From assembly GCF_902167145.1 (NCBI RefSeq), contig NC_050104.1, forward strand, positions 101,195,849-101,259,848: a stretch of 64,000 nt of DNA, written 5' to 3'. Shown piece after piece: positions 11,471 to 21,350 of this stretch. Both the position numbers and the translations under genes were made by a program. A model generated the notes under the pieces. The model did no database searches, was not told the origin of the DNA, and saw nothing but the letters and a program-made list of their open reading frames with translations. How positions within the stretch are numbered: the stretch's first letter is position 1; every line of letters starts with the position of its first letter. The stretch is from Zea mays (taxonomy: Eukaryota; Streptophyta; Magnoliopsida; Poales; Poaceae).

Positions 11471-12487
11471 GGTGGAGAAATGGCTATTTTAGGGTTTGAA
11501 ACCTCCCGAAGGGAGAGGGTAACTTGCAAGGAAGCTTCAGCACTCAAACATACACAAGATTCACTGATTTCACAAGTTTTGGATGAATTTGAGTTGAAAT
11601 CAAAAGGTGGTGAGGGAGTTCTTCATTGGAGAGAAGACAGAAAGAGAGAGAACTGAGGGGGTGATCTCACCAGAGGGGAGGAAAGAGCTCAAGCTCTACC
11701 TGGGGCTGCTCGCCGGAGCACAGAGGACGGCGGTCGCTAGCGGCAAGGGTCTGTGGCAGTGGCAGTAGAGGACAGACAGAGGCCTGGGCGCGGTGAACGA
11801 AAGTGATCTGGCCTCGGGCGCGGGTAGAGAAAAGTTTTTTTTAAAACGAGTTATGGACACACCGGACAGTGTACAGTGCTTGTCCGGTGCACACCAAGCA
11901 GCGCATAGTCACTGTCCAGTGCCCCACCGGACAGGGCCGCACAATGGCGAAGCCACACGCACCCAGCCGGTGCACCGAACATTGCACAGTGCAGTGTCCG
12001 GTGCACATCGGACTGTCCAGTGAGCCCAGACAGAAGGAATTTTAAATTTTCCTAGGAATTTTGAACCAAACCAAATCCCAACTTATAGGCACACAAAAGA
12101 ATACATGTTGGGACAGGTAGTGGCACCCTCACATATTCTCTCATATTTTTTCAAAATATTGTGCCATAGGCTAGATAGTTTTTAGTGAAAATAAGCAAAT
12201 TGTGAGATTTTGCATTTGGGTGTTGCACTAGAGGTTTCAAGTATGAATTGTGTTGTGAATACTCCCCCTAAGTGCAGTACCACATGCATATCTCAAAAAA
12301 CCAACAATTGCATAGTAAATAAAATTGAAGTACGAAAAGCTTAAAAGCTAGAACTTGTCAATTTGAGCCCGAGTTAAGCTTTTTTCACTCGCTTTGTTGG
12401 CGGTTTTCTAAACTAGGTTAGACAAGTCCTAGATGCAATACAAGAAGTTTAAATATGCAATGCAAACTTGATGTCACCATTTTATGC
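11471..12487 (-). mobile_element. Truncated LTR-like 3' flank of Sirevirus RT copy 2
   Basis: Duplicate of 8954-9968. It includes the polypurine tract complement (CTCCCCCTAAGTG, about 12258-12270) and CACCGGACAGTG half-palindromes at 11860-12020. Its left edge is the duplication junction rather than an LTR terminus. Confidence 0.6.
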
Positions 12488-14147
12488 TTAAGTAAAATTT
12501 TTGAGATCAAGAATATTTAGCTCATTCGTCAACATGCAAAAGCAGGTTTCGTCTAAAGGCTTTGTGAAAAAATCCGCTAATTGATCTTCCAATCTTACTC
12601 CTTCTAATATTATATCTCCTTTTGTAACATGATCTCTAAGGAAGTGATGACGTATGTCAATTTGCTTGGTGCGACACTGTTGTAGATGATTATAAGCAAT
12701 TTTAATAGTACTCTCATTATCACACAACAAAGGTACCTTTTCTAGAACTACACCATAGTCTAGAAGAGTATGTTTCATACAAAGAATTTGTATGCAACAA
12801 GCACCTGCGATAATGTATTCCGCTTTGGCGGTTGACAAGGAAACACTGTTTTGCTTTTTAGAAGTCCATGAAACTAGTGATCTTCCAAGTAAATGGTATC
12901 CTTCGGATGTACTTTTCCTATCAATTTTGCACCCGGCGTAATCCGAATCGGAATAGGCAATTAATTCAAAAGTAGCTCTTTTGGGATACCAAAGGCCAAC
13001 ACTTGGGGTGTGCTTAAGATACCTAAGAATTCTTGTAACAGCGCTAAGATGAGCTTTCTTAGGATTTGCTTGAAATCGAGCACACATACAGACACTAAAC
13101 ATAATATCAGGCCTAAATGCGGTAAGATACAATAAACTACCAATCATAGAACGGTAGAGAGTTTGATCAAACGGGTTATCTCCCTCGTCTAGGTCGAGAT
13201 GTCCATTAGTAGGCATGAGTGTCTTGATTGGTTTGCACTTCTCCATTTTGAATCTTTTCAACAAGTCTTTGGTGTACTTCTCTTGTGAGAGGAAGTTGCC
13301 ATCTTTCATTTGCTTGACTTGGAAGTCGAGGAAGAAGGTTAGCTCACCAATCATTGACATCTCGAACTCCCTCGACATCAACTCACCAAATTTCTTGCAT
13401 TGACAATCATTTGTCGAGCAAAAGATTATATCATCAACATAAACTTGACAAATGAAAATACCACCGTTATGTTTCTTTGTGAATAGAGTGGTGTCGAAGG
13501 TCCCAATCTTGAAGCCCTTCTCAATGAGGAAGTCATGAAGACGCTCATACCAAGCCCTTGGAGCTTGCTTTAGACCATATAGCGCCTTGGACAACTTGTA
13601 AGCATGATTAGGATATATAGGCTCTTCAAACTCGGCGGGTTGCTCAACATATACTAGTTCATTTATGAAGCCATTTAAAAATGCACTTTTTACATCCATT
13701 TGATAAAGTTTTATATCATAGCAGGATGCATATGCAAGAAGGATACATATGGCTTCAAGTCGAGCAACAGGTGCAAAGGTCTCTCCAAAATCTAAACCTT
13801 TAACTTGAGAGAACCCCTTTGCAACAAGCCTTGCCTTGTTCCGCACAATTACACCTTGATCATCTTGTTTGTTTCGGAACACCTATTTTGTTCCAATGAT
13901 TCTTGCATCTTGTGGAGGCTTCTCTAGGGTCCACACTTGATTCTGGGTGAAGTTGTTTAATTCTTCATGCATGGCATTCACTCAGTCTGGATCCTGTAGC
14001 GCCTCATCCATACATGTAGGCTCAATACAAGAAAAAAAGAGTGATGTTCAATAAATGAAGCATATCTTTGAGAACGAGTAATAACCCCTTGTGAAGACTC
14101 CCAATGATGAGATCTTGTGGATGTGGTTGTAGTAGTGATAAGTTTCT
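12488..14147 (-). pseudogene. Copia (Sirevirus B) RT/RNase H, copy 2
   Basis: The 464-codon frame 12488-13882 has the same motif order as copy 1 ([42 protein letters not shown]). Upstream to 14147 the sequence continues into the integrase-RT linker (ITRSQRYASFIEHHS, then DEALQDPD). Two in-frame nonsense codons are visible: TGA after QDPD (near 13990) and TAG after IGTK (near 13883), the latter just before the VFRNKQDDQ start. Element A interrupts the gene at 14148, and the reading resumes at 25875 on the far side. Confidence 0.85.
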
Positions 14148-14622
14148 TGTTGGGGCGAAGGCAAAGACGCCACCCTTCGCTCGAGGCCTTCGCTGCAGCC
14201 GCTGGTCCGACGGAGGCAAAGCGGGCAGGGACACCCTTCGCAGGACTCGGCACTTTGACGAAGGCCTGCGGCGACGTCTTCACACGGCGCGGCCTCGTTC
14301 AGCCCCAAGGCCCACGTGTGATCTGGCCCATTGTAACGGGCCCCGCGTGGCCGCCTCTGTATTACGGGCCTAACTTGTAAAGGCACACTTGTAATTACAA
14401 CTTGTAACCCTGCTTTATGGGAATATTCCGGGGATAAACCAGGCGTCTGAGGGCACATGCGTCCTTAACACAAGACGCTGGGCACTCAGACACCTATAAA
14501 TACCCCCGCACAGTGCCCGTGAGAGGCTAGATCAACAGAGCTATTGCCCCCGTGCACGTAACCCTGTTGTTGCCATTGTTCACCCTCGTTGGCCCACTTG
14601 CAGCAGAGAGCAAGTGCCAACA
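14148..14622 (+). repeat. 5' LTR of element A
   Basis: 475 bp, TG...CA. A TATA box (TATAAATA, 14495-14502) sits in a GC-rich promoter region. The last 120 bp form the transcribed R/U5 part. Confidence 0.95.
14495..14502 (+). promoter_or_regulatory. TATA box of element A 5' LTR
   Basis: CACCTATAAATACCCCC; the same motif is at 25743-25750 in the 3' LTR. Confidence 0.75.
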
Positions 14623-14624
14623 TT

Positions 14625-14642
14625 TGGCGCCCACCGTTCGTG
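14625..14642 (+). other. Primer-binding site of element A
   Basis: TGGCGCCCACCGTTCGTG begins two bases after the 5' LTR. The cinful-zeon element has the similar TGGCGCCCACC at the same place. I did not assign the tRNA. Confidence 0.7.
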
Positions 14643-14662
14643 CCACGACAAAACCACCCGCG

Positions 14663-15985
14663 ATGGCACCCAAGAGAGCTAACCCCAAGGCTGACGAGGC
14701 TGCGAAGGCAGCACTGCTGGCCGCAAGAAAGGGCAAGGCCCTCGCCCTCACCCAATCCACCCACCAAGAGCCCTTTGAAGACAACGTTCCCCACACCGGC
14801 GAAGACGACGCCTTCCGCACCTGCGGAACCGAAGGACAGTCGCAGCCGCCCCCAGGCTTCGCCCCACTGGAAGGCGCCGACCTCACCGAGGACGGTGAGG
14901 CCCTCGGCGTCTCAACAGAAGAACAGCTGCAGCTGCGCGCCCTGCGCCTCAGGAACCGCAATCTCCAGAGGCAGAAAGAGATACTGGAGGCCAAGCGCCA
15001 GCGTGTTTCCGCATTAGCCAAAGTGCAGCAAATGATACGCGACGAGGAGCAGAAAGCCCAGGACCTCGAGCGCGAGATCGCGCTGATGCAGCGCGAAGGC
15101 CACCTCGGTTTACAGCAAGAGCCACCCCTCCAACAACGCGCTCAGCCGGAGGACATGCGTGAAGGCTACCTCGGCCGGCAGCATGGCCAACCCCTGCAGC
15201 ACCGGACGCAGCCGGAGAACCCGCATTTCCCCCAGCATGACTACGCCCCCCAGCACGGCGCGCCATTCCAAGGGGTCAACTACCTCGACGAGCGAAGTCC
15301 CCTGGCGCCACACCTGCAAGTGACGCCTTGGCCAGCCAACTTTCGAGCGGGGGCATACCCCAAGTACAACGGCAGCACCGACCCGGCGCAATACATCATG
15401 AGTTACCAAGTCGCCGTTGCATCAGCCGGAGGGGACGACGCCACAATGGCAAAGTCTTTCATCATCGCCCTAGAGGGCCCAGCACTCACCTGGTTCACCA
15501 GATTGCCCCCGCTGTCCATTGATTCGTGGCGAAGTCTCAGGGACAAGTTCCTCCTCAACTTTCAAGGGTACCGTCCAGACACCGACGCTTTGGCCGAGCT
15601 CTCGCTTTGCAAACAGCTGGAAAAGGAGACTCTGCGGGAGTATTACCGCAAGTTCTTAACACTCAAGTCACAGCTGCCCTCTGTCGACGATCAGATCGCT
15701 ATCCACTACGCCATCAATGGCCTTCGGGCCGGCGTCCTCTACAGCCATTGTATCAGAGATCCACCCAAGAGCTTGCAGGAGCTATATCAGCTCTTCGAAA
15801 AATATGCCAAATCCGAAGAGCTCCACCAGCGCAAGGTCGAGTCGCAACGGAAACCCAACAGTCAGACTCCGCAGTCCAGCCGCACGTGGACAAGGACTTC
15901 GCAGCCAGACTCCAGTCGAGACGGCCGCAGTCAGCAGCAAGTCCACAACATCGTCAACCAACAGCCTGCTGCTGACCCCCCCTCG
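14663..15985 (+). CDS. gag: Element A gag (capsid polyprotein), frameshifted at its 3' end
   Basis: The ATG at 14663 (MAPKRANPKADEAAK) is the first start after the primer site; an in-frame ATG at 14552 lies inside the LTR and is unlikely. Residues about 90-143 form a charged coiled coil. Residues about 265-400 are the retrotransposon gag domain (LEGPALTWFTRLPP, FQGYRPDTDALAELSLC). It would assemble the virus-like particle around element RNA. After NQQPAADP the frame changes at a run of C residues (about 15976-15982). The downstream frame carries the basic zinc-knuckle region, so gag and protease lie one frame apart. An extra C is the simplest cause; programmed frameshifting is less likely but not excluded. 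Confidence 0.85.
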
Positions 15986-17033
15986 CCGCCAGGAATATCC
16001 CCCCCAGGGCCGCGGAAATGGAACTCGCGGCAGGGGTCGAGGGCGGGCGCAGCAGCCGCCGCGCCGGTTCTATTGCCTTTTCCACGGCGAAGACTGTGCC
16101 CACCAGACCAAAGACTGCCCCGAGACGAAGGCCACCAGAGACAGAATGGCGAGGGCGCAGCCAGCCGACAATCCCAGAATTGTCGCGCATAACTACCAGC
16201 CACCCCCTCCACCATACGTCCACGCCCCCGCTCCGCATCCACCGCACCACGCTTACCAACATCATCAGGAAGTACAAATCGTACCTCCTCCACCCCCACC
16301 ACCACACCAGCAACACCAAAACATTCCCCATGCCCCAAAGCAAGAAGACTTCGCCGATCAACCATATCGCGGAGTCATTCACATGATAACAGGGGGGTCA
16401 AGCACCGACTTCGACACCAAGCGGCAGAAGCGGGACCACTACCGCAGCATCAACCATGTCGCCGTCACTGGCCCAGTCGTGCAGACGAAGTGGTCCCACA
16501 TACCGCTAACCTTCGACGCGCGAGACGTCGACCTGCGCAGCGCCCCCCACATCGACGCAATGGTCATCAACTGCAGCGTGGCAGGCTGGGACTTACACAA
16601 AGTCCTTGTCGACAACGGCAGTCAGGCGGACATCATCTTCCTCCACGCCTTCGACCGCATGGGTATAAGCCACAGCTTGCTGAAGCCTTCGGACAACCCG
16701 TTGTATGGTTTCGGCGGCAAGGGCACCTTTCCAGTTGGCAAGATAGAGTTGCCCCTCTCCTTCGGTGTAGCACCCAATGCCCGAAGTGAGCAAATAACCT
16801 TCGACATTGTCGACATGGTATATCCATACAACGCCATCATGGGCCGAGGCTCCATCAACAAATTCGAAGCCGCCATCCACGGGTTGTACCTATGTATGAA
16901 GATACCAGGCCCGCTGGGCGCCATCACAATCTACGGCAACCAGCAGACGGCGCGCAACATAGAGCGGGACTTCGTGCCCGGTCAGAGAAATGTACAGTCT
17001 CACGACCCAGCGCGAAGTCCCTGCGCCGGCTAG
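15984..17033 (+). CDS. Element A nucleocapsid tail and aspartic protease
   Basis: This frame-3 segment begins after the C-run. An Arg/Gly-rich stretch (GRGNGTRGRGRGRAQ) is followed by a Cys/His knuckle (YCLFHGEDCAHQTKDC), a Pro/His-rich linker and the retropepsin domain (VLVDNGSQADIIF, then YNAIMGRGSIN). The active-site triad reads D-N-G rather than the usual DTG/DSG, unlike the cinful-zeon copy here (DTG). Protease would cut the polyprotein. The frame ends at TAG 17031. RT continues in frame 1, so a second +1-type frame change lies near 16985-17000. Two frame changes suggest that this copy cannot make a full gag-pol. Confidence 0.8.
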   Translation, partial: RRQEYPPQGRGNGTRGRGRGRAQQPPRRFYCLFHGEDCAHQTKDCPETKATRDRMARAQPADNPRIVAHNYQPPPPPYVHAPAPHPPHHAYQHHQEVQIVPPPPPPPHQQHQNIPHAPKQEDFADQPYRGVIHMITGGSSTDFDTKRQKRDHYRSINHVAVTGPVVQTKWSHIPLTFDARDVDLRSAPHIDAMVINCSVAGWDLHKVLVDNGSQADIIFLHAFDRMGISHSLLKPSDNPLYGFGGKGTFPVGKIELPLSFGVAPNARSEQITFDIVDMVYPYNAIMGRGSINKFEAAIHGLYLCMKIPGPLGAITIYGNQQTARNIERDFVPGQRNVQSHDPARSPCAG

Positions 17034-20000
17034 CCCAACCGACAAGCAGCACGACAAGGCACAGTTGCAGTGCCAAGACGGGACCAAGACTGTCCCCCTC
17101 GATCAGGCCACGCCCAAGCAGACTGTAACTATCAGCGAAGACCTCACCTCACTTGAAGAAGAGAAACTTCTCTGCTGCCTGGCCAAGAATAAAGATGTCT
17201 TCGCCTGGTCTGCCCTCGATCTGGTCGGAGTCAGCCGAGCCATAATCGAACACAGCTTGGGGATTGACCCTTCGGTGCGACCCAAAAAGCAGAAGCTTCG
17301 CAAGATGTCAGACGAAAAGACAGAAGCCGCCAAGGCGGAGGTGCATCGCCTCCTGGAGGCTAAATTCATCGAGCCAGTGGCTTACCCCACGTGGCTCTCC
17401 AATGTTGTGATGGTGCAGAAGAAAAGCGGAAAATGGCGCATGTGCATAGACTTCACCAGTCTCAATAAGTCCTGCCCAAAGGACAATTTCCCGTTGCCAC
17501 GGATCGACAAAATAGTCGATAGCGCGGCCGGATGCGAGGTCATGTCCCTCCTCGACTGCTTCTCCGGCTATCACCAGATATACATGAAGGAGGAAGACAA
17601 GGCTAGCACCAGCTTTATAACACCCTTCGGCACTTATTGCTTTGTCAGAATGCCGGAGGGTCTCAAGAATGCCGGGTCCACCTTCTCCAGACTCACCAAA
17701 ACGGTGCTCGAAGGGCAGGTCGGCAGAAATGTATTCACATATGTGGACGACATCGTCGTCGCCAGCAAAAATAAGGAGGACCACCTCGCCGACCTGGCGG
17801 AAACATTCGCGAACATGCGAGATGCACGACTCCGCCTAAACCCGGAAAAGTGCGTTTTCGGTGTTCGCCAGGGCAAGATATTGGGCTACCTGGTGTCCCG
17901 CCGAGGCATCGAGGCCAACCCAACCAAGATCAAGGCCATCGTCGATATGTCGCCTCCGCAGTCCGCCAGGGACGTCCAGCGCCTGACAGGCAGGATGGCC
18001 GCCCTCAATAGATTCATCTCCAGGTCCGCCGAGCGAAGTCTCCCCTTCCTCAAAACACTCCGCGGCGCGAAGGACTTCGCTTGGGGACCGGAGCAAGCAG
18101 CGGCCTTCGCCTCATTAAAACAGTACCTGGCGGAGCTGGCCATCCTCACAAGTCCAGACTCCTCGCTCCCCTTATTGCTCTATGTCGCGGCTTCGCCGCA
18201 CGCGGTCAGCGCGGCACTAGTACAGGAGCAGACAGTCGAAGGCGCAGTCAGACAGTGCCCTGTTTATTACGTCTCCGAAGTCCTGACACCATCCAAATGC
18301 AACATGACAGAGCTGGAGAAGATTGCTTACGCAGTTGTTATGTCCTCGCGCAAGCTGCGCCACTATTTTGAAGCATTCAAGGTCCGAGTCACCTCAGACA
18401 GGGGGCTCGGCGAGCTATTCAGGAACCCGGAGGCATCAGTGAGAATTGCCAAGTGGGCAGCCGAGCTCTCCGGCTACCACATTAGTTTCGAGCCCAGGAC
18501 AGCCATCAAATCGCAAGTCCTGGCAGACTTCGTCGTCGACTGGACCGGGCCAGTAACACAGCCGGACCCATCCGCAGAAAAGGTCTGGTCTATCCATTGC
18601 GACGGTGCATGGTGTCACGCGGGGGCAGGCGTCGCTGCAGTAATCACCTCACCAGCCGGAGTCAAACACAGATATGCAGCACGCCTCAGCTTCGCTCTGG
18701 AATCCGACAAATGTACAAACAACATAGCAGAGTATGAAGCAGTCATCCTCGGTCTCCGCAAGCTAAGGGCCCTCGGAGTCACCACATGCATCATCAAAAC
18801 AGACTCCAAGATAGTCGCCGGTCAGGTCGAAAAAGACTATGCAGCAAAAGACCCCGCGCTCATGCAATACCTTGCGGCTATCCGAAGTCTCGAGAGGCAG
18901 TTCAAGGGATTCACTCTACAGCATGTGGACAGGGCCAAGAATGAGGAGGCCGATGCATTAGCCAAGGCCGCCGCCAGGGGCGAGCCCCTGCCCTCCGACG
19001 TATTCTTTCACACCATCGGCACGCCAGCCGTCCGGAGCCCCGAAGGGCTCCAAATAACCAATGATAGCGAGGGCCACCGTATAGTCCACCTAATCATGAC
19101 CGAAGACTGGCGGGCCCCAATAACCCTGTTTCTACAGGGATACTATCACCCAACCGACGTCAGTGAGGCGAAGCGCCTCGAACATCGGAGCCGGGACTTC
19201 GCACTAATCGAGGGCCAATTATACAAGAAGGGGGTCAGTCAGCCAATGCTTAAATGCGTCACCGAGACCGAAGGCATCCAAATCTTGCGCGAGGTCCACA
19301 GTGGCACGTGCGGCTCGCACGCGGGGCCAAGGGCCCTGGCTGCTAAGGTGATCCGACAAGGGTTTTACTGGCCTGCAATGATCTGCGCCGCAAATCGAGT
19401 CACAAGGTCCTGCGAAGCCTGCCAGAAGTTCTCTCCTCGGTCAGGCAACCCCTCGCAATACACAAAGCTGATCGCCCATACATGGCCTCTTCAGCGCTGG
19501 GGCCTGGACATTGTCGGGCCCTTGCCCACCGCTCAGGGGAACCTCAAGTTCGCCTTCGTAGCCGTCGAATACTTCACCAAGTGGATTGAAGCGAGGGCTG
19601 TGTCCACAATCACATCAAAGACTGCCCAAAAATTCTTTTGGCAGAACATTGTTTGCCGCTTCGGAGTACCGTCCGAGCTAACAGTTGACAACGGCAAGCA
19701 GTTTGACAATCAAGATTTCAAGGATTTTTGTTTTTCCATCGGCACCAAGCTAGCCTTCGCTTCAGTCTATCATCCGCAGTCCAACGGAGTCGTGGAGCGT
19801 GCCAACGGGAAAATCTTCACAGCTATCAAGAAGATGCTCCTCGACGAGAAAAAAGGCAGATGGACCGACTTGTTACCGGAGGCAGTCTGGGCGCTAAACA
19901 CAACTGAGTGCAGGGCGACCGGGTTCACTCCCTTCCGCCTTCTATACGGATCGGAGGCAATGACCCCGCAAGAAATAAAACATGGGTCTCCGTGCACAGC

Positions 20001-20331
20001 TCCGTCAGCCACCCCTGACGTGGATGAGCCAACCTCCAAAGATCTCATTGACGGAGACCGGGTCTTCGCCCTGCAGGCCTTAAACAAATACCAAGCCCAG
20101 ACCAAAGCATGGCGCGACCGCGCAGTCATCCCAAAGGAGTTCAGCGCGGGGGACCTCGTACTCATCCGAACAGCTCGGACGGAGTCCAAGGGCAAGTTGG
20201 AGCCCAAGTGGGAGGGCCCCTTCATAGTCAAAACAAAAGCTTCCCCCAGCGCTTACAGGCTCGCAACGCCAGATGGCGAGGACCTGGAGCACTCCTGGAA
20301 CATTGACAACCTTCGTAAATTTTTTGTTTAA
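16990..20331 (+). CDS. pol: Element A pol: reverse transcriptase, RNase H and integrase
   Basis: 1,113 codons are open without a stop. RT lies at residues about 130-300: [12 protein letters not shown], the catalytic YVDDIVV near residue 251, and LGYLVSRRGIEAN. RNase H (about 535-665) has CDGAW, the central acidic NNIAEYEAV, KTDSK and the final NEEADALAKAA. Integrase has an HHCC zinc finger (HSGTCGSH ... CEACQKF, about 765-815). Its core D-D-E sits at LDIVGP (about 839), TVDNGKQF (about 900) and VVERANG (about 934). The C-terminus (WNIDNLRKFFV) is typical. The listed start is the first ATG of the open frame, not a true start; pol is normally expressed as a fusion. All visible catalytic residues are present. 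Confidence 0.92.
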   Translation: MYSLTTQREVPAPASPTDKQHDKAQLQCQDGTKTVPLDQATPKQTVTISEDLTSLEEEKLLCCLAKNKDVFAWSALDLVGVSRAIIEHSLGIDPSVRPKKQKLRKMSDEKTEAAKAEVHRLLEAKFIEPVAYPTWLSNVVMVQKKSGKWRMCIDFTSLNKSCPKDNFPLPRIDKIVDSAAGCEVMSLLDCFSGYHQIYMKEEDKASTSFITPFGTYCFVRMPEGLKNAGSTFSRLTKTVLEGQVGRNVFTYVDDIVVASKNKEDHLADLAETFANMRDARLRLNPEKCVFGVRQGKILGYLVSRRGIEANPTKIKAIVDMSPPQSARDVQRLTGRMAALNRFISRSAERSLPFLKTLRGAKDFAWGPEQAAAFASLKQYLAELAILTSPDSSLPLLLYVAASPHAVSAALVQEQTVEGAVRQCPVYYVSEVLTPSKCNMTELEKIAYAVVMSSRKLRHYFEAFKVRVTSDRGLGELFRNPEASVRIAKWAAELSGYHISFEPRTAIKSQVLADFVVDWTGPVTQPDPSAEKVWSIHCDGAWCHAGAGVAAVITSPAGVKHRYAARLSFALESDKCTNNIAEYEAVILGLRKLRALGVTTCIIKTDSKIVAGQVEKDYAAKDPALMQYLAAIRSLERQFKGFTLQHVDRAKNEEADALAKAAARGEPLPSDVFFHTIGTPAVRSPEGLQITNDSEGHRIVHLIMTEDWRAPITLFLQGYYHPTDVSEAKRLEHRSRDFALIEGQLYKKGVSQPMLKCVTETEGIQILREVHSGTCGSHAGPRALAAKVIRQGFYWPAMICAANRVTRSCEACQKFSPRSGNPSQYTKLIAHTWPLQRWGLDIVGPLPTAQGNLKFAFVAVEYFTKWIEARAVSTITSKTAQKFFWQNIVCRFGVPSELTVDNGKQFDNQDFKDFCFSIGTKLAFASVYHPQSNGVVERANGKIFTAIKKMLLDEKKGRWTDLLPEAVWALNTTECRATGFTPFRLLYGSEAMTPQEIKHGSPCTAPSATPDVDEPTSKDLIDGDRVFALQALNKYQAQTKAWRDRAVIPKEFSAGDLVLIRTARTESKGKLEPKWEGPFIVKTKASPSAYRLATPDGEDLEHSWNIDNLRKFFV

Positions 20332-20556
20332 TTCCTAGGGCTGAGTTCGCCCTTGTAATTCACCGCAAACAATCTTGTACCGGCCCGCACTCTTTTCCTC
20401 CCGGGGGGTGAGGTTTTTAACGAGGCGGAGCCATGTAACATATGTGACAAAAATCCCCCGCAAAAGCATGTGTCGAAAAAAGACCGCGACAACGGTCTTC
20501 GGCATTCGACCAATCCGAAGTCACCGCGAGGCTAAGCGCTAGACACCCTCGCGTGC
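20332..20556 (+). other. Element A 3' untranslated spacer
   Basis: Non-coding sequence between the pol stop and the tandem array, with a CGAAGTC-rich approach to the repeats. No feature recognised. Confidence 0.5.
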
Positions 20557-21180
20557 GACCTATCCGCGCAGAAGTCGCCTAAGGGTGCAGCCGGACTTAG
20601 CACAACAAGTGCGCAAAAATCAAAGTCTATCGCGAAGACTATCCGCGCAGAAGTCGCCTAAGGGTGCAGCCGGACTTAGCACAACAAGTGCGCAAAAATC
20701 AAAGTCTATCGCGAAGACTATCCGCGCAGAAGTCGCCTAAGGGTGCAGCCGGACTTAGCACAAGTGCGCAAAAATCAAAGTCTATCGCGAAGACTATCCG
20801 CGCAGAAGTCGCCTAAGGGTGCAGCCGGACTTAGCACAACAAGTGCGCAAAAATCAAAGTCTATCGCGAAGACTATCCGCGCAGAAGTCGCCTAAGGGTG
20901 CAGCCGGACTTAGCACAACAAGTGCGCAAGAATCGAAGTCTATAGCGAAGACTATCCACGCAGAAGTCGCCTAAGGGTGCAGCCGGACTTAGCACAACAA
21001 GTGCGCAAGAATCGAAGTCTATAGCGAAGACTAACCGCGCAGAAGTCGCCCAAGGGTGCAGCCGGACTTAGCACAACAAGTGCGCAAAAATCAAAGTCTA
21101 TCACGAAGACTTTTCGCACAGAAGTCGCCTAAAAGGCGCAGCCGGAGCCTATCGCAAAAACCGCCCAAGGGCGCAGCCGA
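20557..21180 (+). repeat. 79-bp tandem repeat array in element A 3' region
   Basis: Seven full units plus a degenerate eighth start at 20557, 20637, 20716, 20792, 20871, 20950, 21029 and 21108. Spacing is 80, 79, 76, 79, 79, 79 and 79 bp. Each has AGAAGTCGCCTAAGGGTGCA, CCGGACTTAGCACAACAAGT and CGAAGTCTAT-type blocks. It lies between the 3' ends of two convergent genes, pol (plus) and the antisense gene (minus). Confidence 0.95.
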
Positions 21181-21350
21181 CCCAGTATGGCAAAAGCAGA
21201 AACGACAGCAAGACCAGTTATAATCACACTGGCACAGCACAATCAATCACACCAGTCAAAGTACACAGCGCCCTCGCAGGCACAAGCACGCGAGGGCACA
21301 CTACTCCATTTTACAAGCCCTTGCACATACACAAGCGAGGGCACCACGCC
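21181..21350. other. Spacer between tandem array and antisense gene stop
   Basis: It contains CAAGCACGCGAGGGCAC-like direct repeats (about 21280 and 21330). It would hold the 3' UTR of the antisense gene. Confidence 0.4.

Larger units (their letters stand above)
8952..13990. repeat. Tandem direct duplication of a 2.5-kb Sirevirus segment
   Basis: Unit 1 (about 8952-11470) and unit 2 (about 11469-13990) are collinear with an offset of 2,517-2,519 bp. Each contains the LTR-like flank plus RT/RNase H. By eye they are roughly 97-98% identical; the two 464-codon frames differ at about 31 residues. The junction joins pol sequence (CATCCAGTCTAGG) directly to the flank (GGAGAAATGGCTATTTTAGG) with only TAGG/CTGG microhomology. 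Confidence 0.85.

Noticed and set aside
14552..14662. Upstream in-frame ATG for element A gag
   Set aside because: It lies within the 5' LTR, before the primer-binding site. The ATG at 14663 gives the normal gag start.
20557..21180. Regular 79-bp array considered as a CRISPR-like array
   Set aside because: The whole unit repeats with no variable spacers. The context is a plant retrotransposon 3' region.
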